Assembly: GCA_002169865.1 (NCBI GenBank)
Contig: NHIC01000006.1
Location: 14,774 to 21,144 of the forward strand
DNA length: 6,371 nt
Origin: Flavobacteriaceae bacterium TMED179
Lineage (GTDB): Bacteria > Bacteroidota > Bacteroidia > Flavobacteriales > Flavobacteriaceae
Direction: 5' to 3'
This document shows positions 1 to 5,394 of this stretch, piece by piece. The translations under genes were made by a program, and so were the position numbers. The number at the start of each line of letters is the position of its first letter. Position 1 is the first letter of the stretch. The notes under the pieces were generated by a model. The model saw only the letters and a list, made by a program, of their open reading frames with translations. It was not told where the DNA came from and did not search any database.

Positions 1-103
1 TATTTTGCTTATTCAAGGGAGCAGCAATAAATTGTGCTTTAATACCTGGTAAAGGAAAATCTTTTACTTTTGAAAAAGAATGAGCAAAATTTTGATAATT
101 CAT
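1..103 (-). CDS. N-terminus of a probable Nudix hydrolase (CoA pyrophosphatase-like), partial
   Basis: An open frame on the minus strand starts at an ATG (complement of 101-103) and runs without a stop to the window edge, giving 34 codons. The peptide begins MNYQNFAHSF and continues with a LPG...AQF...AAP pattern. This resembles the N-terminal lead-in of Bacteroidota Nudix CoA pyrophosphatases, where a short helix is followed by LPG-x-x-AH/AQ and a K/A-M/A-P segment before the Nudix fold. The Nudix box itself would lie outside the window, so the family call rests on this short resemblance. An alternative in-frame ATG lies seven codons upstream (complement of 122-124). The gene is divergent from the lipoprotein gene at 102 and the two ATGs share bases. 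If the call is right, the protein is a cytoplasmic enzyme that hydrolyses CoA or related nucleoside diphosphate derivatives. Confidence 0.5.
   Translation of the reverse strand, partial: MNYQNFAHSFSKVKDFPLPGIKAQFIAAPLNKQN
65..72 (+). promoter_or_regulatory. Candidate -7 element for the cyclophilin lipoprotein gene
   Basis: TACTTTTG fits the Bacteroidota -7 consensus TAnnTTTG exactly and would place transcription start about 23 bases before the ATG at 102. There is no good -33 TTG at the expected distance (only TTTA at 38-41, 23 bases upstream), so the call is weak. The site lies inside the first codons of the divergent minus-strand gene. That is where a promoter for this lipoprotein would have to be, because the two genes have no intergenic space. 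Confidence 0.35.
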
Positions 104-857
104 GAGAAAAACAAAATTAATCATATTCTTTATCTTTTTTACGCTAGTTTTTTTTCAATGCAGACAAGAACAAAAACAAAAAAATAAAAGTGAGTTAAAA
201 AAGAATTCATTAAATATTAAAGATAATATCAAACTTTCTTCAACTGAAATAAAAGAAAACTCAGAAGAAGAAGAAGAAGAAGAAGAAGAAGAAGAAGAAG
301 AAGAAAGCTTTCTATTAAATGATAAAAATGCAATCCCTTTTTTGTTTCAGTATCAAAAAAAAAATTTAGAAGATAAAGTTCGTATAACTACTCGCTTTGG
401 AAATATTGATATTCAATTATTTAATAAAACCCCATATCATCGTGCAAACTTTATTTATTTAACAAAAAAAGGTTACTTTAAGAATACTACATTTCATCGA
501 GTAGTTCCAGGTTTTATAATTCAAGGTGGAAATTCAGACAGATACGAAACTTCAAAAAAAAGGAGTGAAATTGGAAAATATCTTCTTCCACCTGATACAA
601 AAAAAGGTTATAAACACCACAGAGGCGTTATATCAATGCCAAGTAGCGAAATAGAAAATCCATATAAACTTGCTTCTCCATTTGAGTTCTTTATAGTGCA
701 ACAAACTCCTGGAGCATACCATTTAGATGGATCATATACTATTTTTGGAAAAGTAATATCAGGAATGGATGTTGTAGATATGATTAGTAATCAAAGAACA
801 GATAATAGTGAAACTCCATTAACAAATATCTTTATCGATATTTCTATTTTAGAATAA
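102..857 (+). CDS. Cyclophilin-type peptidyl-prolyl cis-trans isomerase, lipoprotein
   Basis: The 251-residue protein catalyses cis-trans isomerisation of prolyl bonds and should act outside the cytoplasm, anchored by lipid. Residues 1-19 are a lipoprotein signal peptide (MRKTK, a hydrophobic core, then LVFFQ) and Cys20 is the predicted lipidated residue. The lipobox is relaxed, as is common in Bacteroidota. A Lys/Gln/Asn-rich linker follows, then 14 consecutive Glu (55-68), then the cyclophilin domain from about residue 92 to the end. Active-site landmarks are F131-H132-R133, with R133 matching the catalytic Arg55 of human cyclophilin A, V-P-G-F and Q141-G-G, F194-E195-F196-F197, and HLDG followed by FGKV. 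Glu195 stands where cyclophilin A has Gln111, and His replaces Trp121, as in many bacterial cyclophilins. The start is fixed by the signal peptide and by an in-frame TGA at 93-95. The substrate is unknown. The gene is divergent from the Nudix gene and stands alone ahead of oxyR. Confidence 0.9.
   Translation: MRKTKLIIFFIFFTLVFFQCRQEQKQKNKSELKKNSLNIKDNIKLSSTEIKENSEEEEEEEEEEEEEESFLLNDKNAIPFLFQYQKKNLEDKVRITTRFGNIDIQLFNKTPYHRANFIYLTKKGYFKNTTFHRVVPGFIIQGGNSDRYETSKKRSEIGKYLLPPDTKKGYKHHRGVISMPSSEIENPYKLASPFEFFIVQQTPGAYHLDGSYTIFGKVISGMDVVDMISNQRTDNSETPLTNIFIDISILE
264..305 (+). repeat. (GAA)14 trinucleotide microsatellite in a coding region
   Basis: Fourteen perfect, uninterrupted GAA triplets are in frame with the cyclophilin lipoprotein gene and encode Glu55-Glu68. 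Glu has two codons, and the absence of any GAG shows that this is a recent, slippage-type repeat rather than a selected acidic stretch of mixed codons. Changes in copy number would lengthen or shorten the acidic linker between the lipid anchor and the isomerase domain without shifting the frame. Confidence 0.97.
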
Positions 858-949
858 GTTTTAATTTTTAGACTAATAAACATTAACAAATACTATTTTT
901 AAAAAAAAATTATAAGTTTTTCTTATTATATTTAAAAATAAATAGTACT

Positions 950-1876
950 ATGACACTAACTCAGCTTAAATATACACTGGCCGTTGCAGAAGAGGGAAAT
1001 TTCACTATAGCTGCAGACAAGTGTTTTGTTACTCAACCAACACTTAGTATGCAGGTTCAAAAGCTGGAAGAGGAACTTGGTGTAAAACTCTTCAATAGAA
1101 ATACTAAGCCTATTAAACTTACCCAAATTGGCAATAAAATTCTTTCTCAGGCAAAAACTATTGTTGAAGAAGCAAAACGCATGGACGACATTGTTGCCAT
1201 AGAAAAAGGCGAAGTAAAAGGTGATTTTAAATTAGGGATCATACCGACTGTAATGCCTACTTTACTACCCCTATTTCTAAATACTTTTATCAAAAAATAT
1301 CCTAAAGTAAATTTAAAAATAGAAGAATCAACGACAACTACAATAATAGATGGCCTCATAGAGGGAAAACTAGATGCAGGGATTGCAGCAACACCATTAG
1401 ATAACCCTAAACTGATTGAAAAAGCTTTATACTACGAACCTTTTGTTGGATATATTCCTAAATCACATCCATTATCAAAATTAGATAAGATTAATCCCGA
1501 TGACATCAATAATATGGATATTTTAGTCCTAGAGGATGGGCATTGTTTCAGAAACCATGTACTTAATATATGCCAGACGACTCGTATAGCTAAGTCTTTT
1601 GATTTAAAAAGTGGTAGTTTTGAAACATTGATTCATCTCGCAAATGAGGGAATGGGAATGACACTACTTCCATACCTTCAAACTCAAGGTCTTTCAACTG
1701 AGAATATTAATAATTTACGATATTTTACCAGTCCAGAACCTGCTCGAGAAATAAGTATAGTATTCAGTAAAAGTCAACTTAGACTCCCTATTATCGAAGC
1801 ATTATCTGAATCCATTGAAGGTGTTATAAGAGGAGCTATTAAATTTGAAAATATTCGGCTGATTTCACCCAGATAA
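950..1876 (+). CDS. oxyR: OxyR, LysR-family hydrogen peroxide-sensing transcriptional regulator
   Basis: The 308-residue cytoplasmic regulator is close in length to E. coli OxyR (305). Residues 1-60 form the LysR winged helix-turn-helix (MTLTQLKY, then NFTIAADKCFVTQPTLS and KLEEELGVKLFNR). The linker helix follows to about 90, and the substrate-binding-like domain runs from IPTVMPTLLP (Thr100) onward. The peroxide-sensing signature LEDGHCFRNHVLNIC is present. Its cysteines are Cys199 and Cys208, the same residue numbers and nine-residue spacing as the E. coli redox pair, with His198 just before the peroxidatic cysteine. ETLIHLANEGMGMTLLP matches the conserved C-terminal block. The family forms a tetramer that switches on peroxide-defence genes when the disulfide forms. 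No catalase, peroxidase or dps gene lies in the window, so its targets are elsewhere. No Shine-Dalgarno is evident before the ATG, as is usual in this phylum. It converges on the small minus-strand gene with only 6 bases between stop codons. Confidence 0.95.
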   Translation: MTLTQLKYTLAVAEEGNFTIAADKCFVTQPTLSMQVQKLEEELGVKLFNRNTKPIKLTQIGNKILSQAKTIVEEAKRMDDIVAIEKGEVKGDFKLGIIPTVMPTLLPLFLNTFIKKYPKVNLKIEESTTTTIIDGLIEGKLDAGIAATPLDNPKLIEKALYYEPFVGYIPKSHPLSKLDKINPDDINNMDILVLEDGHCFRNHVLNICQTTRIAKSFDLKSGSFETLIHLANEGMGMTLLPYLQTQGLSTENINNLRYFTSPEPAREISIVFSKSQLRLPIIEALSESIEGVIRGAIKFENIRLISPR

Positions 1877-1882
1877 AGAAAT

Positions 1883-2071
1883 CTAAAGATGATAGATAGC
1901 TAGTTGCAAATCTGCCCTATTAATTATAAAATCGTCTACCCAGTTACGTAAAATATCACGGTCCCTTGGCGTTAAGTATGTATAAGCCTTTTTTAGCTCC
2001 TTACTAAAAAGTTGTACGTCAAAACTAACTTTTTGAAGTATTTGCTGATAATATTTTAATTTCTTGGACAT
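1883..2071 (-). CDS. Small uncharacterised flavobacterial protein, 62 residues
   Basis: I chose the ATG at the complement of 2069-2071, giving MSKKLKYYQQ at the N-terminus. The upstream extension to 2185 is hydrophobic, low-complexity and unlike the rest. A second ATG four codons upstream of the chosen one (MCKL-MSKK) is possible. The 62-residue product is soluble, with no signal peptide, membrane segment or cysteine. It is rich in Lys, Leu, Asp and Tyr and looks alpha-helical: a first helix (KYYQQILQKVSFDVQLFSKELKKA), a break at YLTPRD, and a second amphipathic helix (RDILRNWVDDFIINRADLQLAI). The 'ILQKVSFD..LF.KELKKA' pattern resembles small conserved proteins I associate with flavobacterial genomes, but I know no function. 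It is convergent with oxyR and sits alone, so context gives little help. Ordinary amino-acid composition and compact helical periodicity argue that it is a real gene. Confidence 0.7.
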   Translation of the reverse strand: MSKKLKYYQQILQKVSFDVQLFSKELKKAYTYLTPRDRDILRNWVDDFIINRADLQLAIYHL

Positions 2072-2234
2072 TAGTTTGCACATATAAACTATATAAAAAT
2101 AGGTACATTTTACCTTTAAAAATGTTGTTGAAATGTTAAAAAATACAAAATAGTAAAGTTTTATATCGTTAATACTTTTAAACATTTTTTACAAAAAAAT
2201 ACCATTAAAAAAACTTAAGAAAGGACGCTTGAGA

Positions 2235-2265
2235 TTTGTTGTAATTTTATTAAATGTTATATTTG
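2235..2265 (+). promoter_or_regulatory. Bacteroidota-type promoter of the tRNA-Pro operon
   Basis: A -33 TTTG (2235-2238) and a -7 TATATTTG (2258-2265) are separated by 19 bases. This matches the Bacteroidota sigma-A consensus TTTG / TAnnTTTG and its spacing. The expected start of transcription is around 2270-2273, just ahead of the first tRNA at 2275, so the 5' leader would be only a few bases. It is the only promoter in the window with both elements intact. Confidence 0.8.
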
Positions 2266-2274
2266 CGCACTTTT

Positions 2275-2349
2275 CGGGGTGTAGCGTAGCCCGGTCATCG
2301 CGCCTGCTTTGGGAGCAGGAGGTCGCAGGTTCGAATCCTGCCACCCCGA
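2275..2349 (+). tRNA. tRNA-Pro (anticodon UGG)
   Basis: A complete 75-base cloverleaf is visible. The acceptor stem is CGGGGTG/CACCCCG (2275-2281 and 2342-2348) with discriminator A at 2349. The D-arm is GCGT..TCGC. The anticodon stem is CCTGC/GCAGG with loop TTTGGGA, placing the anticodon TGG at 2310-2312. The T-arm is GCAGG-TTCGAAT-CCTGC. The 3' CCA is not encoded (ACAACA follows), so it must be added by a nucleotidyltransferase. This tRNA reads CCA and, by wobble or modification, the other proline codons. Confidence 0.97.
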
Positions 2350-2372
2350 CAACACTGCCAATAAATTTTATT

Positions 2373-2446
2373 CGGGATGTGGCGCAGCCTGGTAGCGCAC
2401 ACGCATGGGGTGCGTGGGGTCGCAGGTTCAAATCCTGTCATCCCGA
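2373..2446 (+). tRNA. tRNA-Pro (anticodon GGG)
   Basis: A complete 74-base cloverleaf is visible. The acceptor stem is CGGGATG/CATCCCG (2373-2379 and 2439-2445) with discriminator A at 2446. The D-arm is GCGC..GCGC. The anticodon stem is CACGC/GCGTG with loop ATGGGGT, giving anticodon GGG at 2407-2409. The T-arm is GCAGG-TTCAAAT-CCTGT. The anticodon loop has the same sequence as that of E. coli proL tRNA. The CCA end is not encoded. It lies 23 bases after tRNA-Pro(UGG) and is almost certainly cut from the same transcript. It reads CCC and CCU. Confidence 0.96.
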
Positions 2447-2460
2447 CAAACTATTCTCAC

Positions 2461-2483
2461 AACCCCTTAATATAAGGGGTTTT
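2461..2483 (+). terminator. Rho-independent terminator of the tRNA-Pro operon
   Basis: There is a perfect 9-bp hairpin, AACCCCTTA / TAAGGGGTT, with a 3-base ATA loop at 2461-2481. It runs into a short T stretch (2480-2483). It begins 14 bases after the last tRNA, as expected for a stable-RNA operon. The T tract is short, but the GC-rich stem stands out in this AT-rich setting. Confidence 0.82.
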
Positions 2484-2645
2484 ACGAGATTCTCTCCAAC
2501 ACTTATCAAAATATTTATCACCAAATTACTTTTTCAAGTTTAATTTAGTTTAATAGCATGTCAATGAATATACTTTGTGAGTTATTATCTTTTAAAATTA
2601 GTAAATTAGATTTTTATTATTAATAATGATTAAATTCTTCGGTTC

Positions 2646-3791
2646 ATGAGAAAAAATATTTTATCAATTATAATGTTATTAGTCTTCATCCAGTTGAGCT
2701 GCGCACAAGAAAATCTTCCAAAAATAGGAATACCAAAAGTTATCGATTATTCGTATGAAATAGTTGTTGATGGAATCGATGTTCCTTGGGGTATGGCATT
2801 CATTAACAAAAACGAGTTGCTTGTAACAGAACAATCTGGAACTTTATTCTATGTTAAAAATGGACGAAAAAAAGAAGTTTCAGGATTACCGCCTGTTTAT
2901 TTTAGAGGCCAAGGTGGACTTTTAGATGTGGCACTGCATCCAAACTTTTCTAATAACAAAATAATTTATTTGACTTTGGCTACTAATACTGAAGGTGATA
3001 AAAAAGGAGGAAATACTTCATTGTATTGCGGAACTCTAAACGGTACAGATTTAAGTGATGTCAAACTTCTTTACAAAGCAACTCCAAATACAAAAAAAGG
3101 ACAACATTTTGGTTCAAGAATTATTTTTGATAAAGAAGGCCATATATATTTCTCAATTGGAGACCGTGGAAACAGAGAGGTTAACCCTCAGGATATTAGC
3201 AGAGATGGTGGAAAAATTTACCGTCTTAAGCTTGATGGATCTATTCCTAAAGATAACCCTTTAGTTGAAAAATCTGATTATTGGTTGTCTGATACTCCTC
3301 TTAAAACCGCAATTTACTCTTATGGGCATCGTAATCCCCAAGGAATGACAATTCACCCAGAAACTGGTGATATTTGGGAGCACGAACATGGGCCGCGAGG
3401 AGGTGATGAAATTAATATTATCAAAAAAGGGGCTAATTACGGTTGGCCAGAAATAACCTACGGAATAAATTATAGTGGAACTATAATAACTGAAAAAACT
3501 TCAGATCCAAATATGCTTCAACCATTTTATTATTGGGTCCCATCTATAGCTCCAAGTGGAATGGCCTTTTCAACTTCAAATATTTATAATGGCTGGAAAG
3601 GAAATTTATTTATTGGCTCATTAAAATTTCAATACTTGGAACGTCTTATAATCGAAAATAAAAAAGTAATTAAAAGAGAAAAAGTACTCGATAATATTGG
3701 TAGGGTTCGAGATGTCAAAGAGGGACCCGATGGTTATCTATATTTAGGAATAGAAGGAAAAGGTATTGTTAAAATTATACCTAATAAATGA
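2646..3791 (+). CDS. PQQ-dependent soluble sugar dehydrogenase (GSDH/YliI-like), lipoprotein
   Basis: The 381-residue exported beta-propeller belongs to the glucose/sorbosone dehydrogenase family, which oxidises aldose sugars or other alcohols using pyrroloquinoline quinone and calcium. Residues 1-18 are a signal peptide, and L-S-C19 suggests lipidation with a relaxed lipobox. Family blocks appear in order: DVPWGMAF (45-52), RGQGGLLDVALHP (87-99), QHFGSRIIFDKEG (153-165), FSIGDRGN (169-176), YSYGHRNPQG (224-233), EHEHGPRGGDEIN (245-257), NYGWP (264-268), PSIAPSGMAF (299-308) and GRVRDVKEGPDG (352-363). By family comparison, His154 is the likely catalytic base, Arg229-Asn230, Arg353 and Arg355 contact PQQ, and Lys327 in SLKF is a further cofactor contact. 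All key residues are present, so the enzyme should be active. The substrate cannot be told from sequence. The stop overlaps the start of the cytochrome c gene by 4 bases. No PQQ synthesis gene is in the window. Confidence 0.9.
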   Translation: MRKNILSIIMLLVFIQLSCAQENLPKIGIPKVIDYSYEIVVDGIDVPWGMAFINKNELLVTEQSGTLFYVKNGRKKEVSGLPPVYFRGQGGLLDVALHPNFSNNKIIYLTLATNTEGDKKGGNTSLYCGTLNGTDLSDVKLLYKATPNTKKGQHFGSRIIFDKEGHIYFSIGDRGNREVNPQDISRDGGKIYRLKLDGSIPKDNPLVEKSDYWLSDTPLKTAIYSYGHRNPQGMTIHPETGDIWEHEHGPRGGDEINIIKKGANYGWPEITYGINYSGTIITEKTSDPNMLQPFYYWVPSIAPSGMAFSTSNIYNGWKGNLFIGSLKFQYLERLIIENKKVIKREKVLDNIGRVRDVKEGPDGYLYLGIEGKGIVKIIPNK

Positions 3792-4204
3792 AATTTTATT
3801 TTTTACTATACTTTTTTGGATTAGGATTTTTTGGATATTTTATGAAACCACAAAAAAGCAAAGCTGAGAGTATAAAAAAGGGTGCTGAAATTTACAATGA
3901 TTTGTGTTATCGTTGTCACGGGCTTGATGGTGTTGGTCAAGATGAAATGATACCTCCATTGAAATCTTCAGATTATTTGTTAAATAATATTCAACTCTCC
4001 ATTGCAGGCTTGAAATATGGATTAAAAGGAGAAATTATTGTAAATGGTAAAAAATATAACAGTTATATGGCATATCAAGGTTTAGAAGATGATGAAATAG
4101 CAGATGTCATGAATTACATTCTAAACCAATGGGGAAATAGTTCTAAAAATTTTATTACAACTGAAGAGGTTAATAAAGTCGGCAAATCAATTTTTGAGAA
4201 ATGA
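3788..4204 (+). CDS. Exported monohaem cytochrome c, probable electron acceptor of the dehydrogenase
   Basis: The protein is 138 residues. An N-terminal hydrophobic segment (about residues 3-18) is a signal peptide or membrane anchor, and S-K-A26 would allow signal peptidase I cleavage before Glu27. The mature part is a small class I cytochrome c. Haem is attached at C40-Y-R-C43-H44, with GLDGVG after it and IPPL at 55-58. Met94 (YNSYMAYQGLEDDEIADVMNYIL) is the expected distal ligand, placed just before the C-terminal helix as in the family. It is reached by a 4-base ATGA overlap from the dehydrogenase, which argues for translational coupling and a fixed ratio of the two products. I infer that it takes electrons from reduced PQQ and passes them to the respiratory chain in the periplasm. 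The sequence does not prove the partnership. Its own stop again overlaps the next gene by 4 bases. Confidence 0.9.
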   Translation: MKFYFLLYFFGLGFFGYFMKPQKSKAESIKKGAEIYNDLCYRCHGLDGVGQDEMIPPLKSSDYLLNNIQLSIAGLKYGLKGEIIVNGKKYNSYMAYQGLEDDEIADVMNYILNQWGNSSKNFITTEEVNKVGKSIFEK

Positions 4205-4530
4205 AAAGACCAGTAAATTGGAGTTTTTTTAAATCAACAAAGCGAATCTATTATCTTTATGGCGGTATTCTAATTAGTTTTATTGTTTGGATGTTATTTA
4301 TAGATACTCATTCCTGGACTATTCATTCAGAATTAAATTATGAAATTGAACAATTAGAACTTGAAAAAGAGGCTTTAAATAAGGTTATTGAAGCAGACAG
4401 AAAAACAATTAAACAACTCCAAAATAAAGATAGCTTAGAACGTTTTGCTCGTGAAAATTACGGACATAAAAAAGAAAATGAGACTGTTTATATAATTGAT
4501 ACCAAAGATTTAAAAGAAAATTCCAAGTGA
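4201..4530 (+). CDS. DivIC/FtsB-family septum formation initiator protein
   Basis: The 109-residue bitopic membrane protein belongs to the divisome FtsB/DivIC family. It has a basic cytoplasmic N-terminus (to about residue 16) and a transmembrane helix at about 17-34 (YYLYGGILISFIVWMLFI). A leucine- and glutamate-rich coiled coil covers about 42-76. The family's C-terminal signature is LERFARENYGHKKENETVYII (79-99), close to the usual 'E-x-x-AR-E-x-Y-x-M/H-x-x-x-x-E-x-V-Y'. Members form a complex with FtsL and FtsQ/DivIB and help activate septal peptidoglycan synthesis. The ATG lies in a 4-base ATGA overlap with the cytochrome c gene. A divisome gene is an unexpected passenger in a sugar dehydrogenase-cytochrome operon. 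A 94-base gap separates it from parA downstream. Confidence 0.88.
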   Translation: MKRPVNWSFFKSTKRIYYLYGGILISFIVWMLFIDTHSWTIHSELNYEIEQLELEKEALNKVIEADRKTIKQLQNKDSLERFARENYGHKKENETVYIIDTKDLKENSK

Positions 4531-4624
4531 AATCAGGATAAAAAATAACCTGAGAAATGGTTAAAAGAATCTTTTTATAGCGAATTAAATAATTGTATTT
4601 TTAGGCGGTTTTTAAAACATTTAA

Positions 4625-5389
4625 ATGGGTAAAATTATTGCAATTTCCAACCAAAAAGGTGGAGTTGGAAAAACTACAACTGCAGTCAATCTGGCGGCTT
4701 CTTTGGGGATTTTGGAGAAAAAAATTCTTCTTATAGATGCTGACCCACAGGCTAATGCTTCATCTGGTTTAGGTGTTGATATTAGAAATATAAAGTTTGG
4801 AACTTATCAACTCATAGGGCAAAGTATAAAATCTAAACAAGCTATAACTAAAACTAATAGTCCAAATGTAGACTTGATACCTTCACATATTGATCTTGTT
4901 GCCTCAGAAATTGAACTAGTAAATAAAGTGAGGCGTGAATATATGTTAAAAAAAATATTGAAAGATGTAAAAAATCAATACGATTTTATTCTTATTGATT
5001 GCGCTCCATCTCTGGGTTTAATTACACTAAATGCTCTCGTGGCTGCCGATGCTGTAATAATTCCTATACAATGTGAATATTTTGCTTTAGAGGGTTTAGG
5101 AAAACTATTAAATACCATTAAAAGTGTACAAAAATTACACAATCAAGATTTAGATATAGAAGGCTTATTGCTAACTATGTATGATACACGCCTAAGACTT
5201 TCAAATCAGGTGGTTGAAGAGGTGAAGAAACACTTTGGCAAAATGGTTTTTAAAACAATTATTCAAAGAAATATTAGATTAAGTGAAGCCCCAGGTTTTG
5301 GGGAAGATATTATCACTTATGATGCTTCCAGTAAAGGTGCAAAAAGCTACTTATCTTTAGCAAGTGAAATTATTAAAAGAAATAAATAA
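4625..5389 (+). CDS. parA: ParA/Soj chromosome-partitioning ATPase
   Basis: The 254-residue cytoplasmic ATPase is of the short chromosomal (Soj) type, with no N-terminal helix-turn-helix of the kind found in long plasmid ParA proteins. It has the deviant Walker A motif KGGVGKTT (11-18, signature Lys11 and catalytic Lys16), Walker A' IDADPQAN (37-44), Walker B FILIDCAPSLG (121-131, Asp125), and the RNIRLSEAPGFG block (215-226). Its arginines lie in the region used for non-specific DNA binding in Soj. ATP-bound dimers coat the nucleoid and are cycled off by ParB. parB follows after 5 bases, so the two form an operon. Start choice: MGKIIAISNQKGG is the canonical N-terminus. I see no confident promoter in the 94 bases upstream, so it may also be read from the preceding operon. 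Confidence 0.96.
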   Translation: MGKIIAISNQKGGVGKTTTAVNLAASLGILEKKILLIDADPQANASSGLGVDIRNIKFGTYQLIGQSIKSKQAITKTNSPNVDLIPSHIDLVASEIELVNKVRREYMLKKILKDVKNQYDFILIDCAPSLGLITLNALVAADAVIIPIQCEYFALEGLGKLLNTIKSVQKLHNQDLDIEGLLLTMYDTRLRLSNQVVEEVKKHFGKMVFKTIIQRNIRLSEAPGFGEDIITYDASSKGAKSYLSLASEIIKRNK

Positions 5390-5394
5390 TTGAA

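Noticed and set aside
1147..1359. Minus-strand open frame inside oxyR
   Set aside because: It is an antisense shadow of a well-supported gene, with no family resemblance.
1543..1557. Possible parS site: GTTTC-A-GAAAC palindrome near parAB
   Set aside because: It resembles parS half-sites but lacks the central CACGTG core and is three bases too short. It is also explained by the Cys199-Phe-Arg-Asn codons of oxyR.
2072..2185. N-terminal 38-codon extension of the small minus-strand gene
   Set aside because: It is Phe/Tyr/Ile-rich translation of AT-rich DNA, unlike the polar body of the protein. MSKKLKYY is the more natural start.
2189..2431. Minus-strand open frame of 80 codons across the tRNAs
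   Set aside because: It is the reverse complement of two tRNA genes. The Asn-Leu-Arg-Pro and GFEPATSCSQS-type peptides are well-known artefacts of tRNA antisense translation.
2229..2543. Plus-strand open frame of 104 codons across the tRNAs
   Set aside because: It translates straight through both tRNAs, the promoter and the terminator. The peptide (VAGSNPATPTT, DVAQPGSAHA) is the typical tRNA-derived false protein.
2571..2577. TACTTTG as a -7 element for the sugar dehydrogenase gene
   Set aside because: It is one base short of TAnnTTTG and there is no TTG at the expected -33 distance. The 2484-2645 gap otherwise shows nothing recognisable.
3055..3264. Second plus-strand frame inside the sugar dehydrogenase
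   Set aside because: It is an out-of-frame shadow. The dehydrogenase motifs run through this region in the main frame.
4533..4553. TCAGG...CCTGA inverted repeat after the DivIC-like gene as a terminator
   Set aside because: It has only 5 bp of stem with an 11-base A-rich loop and no T tract after it. It is too weak to call.
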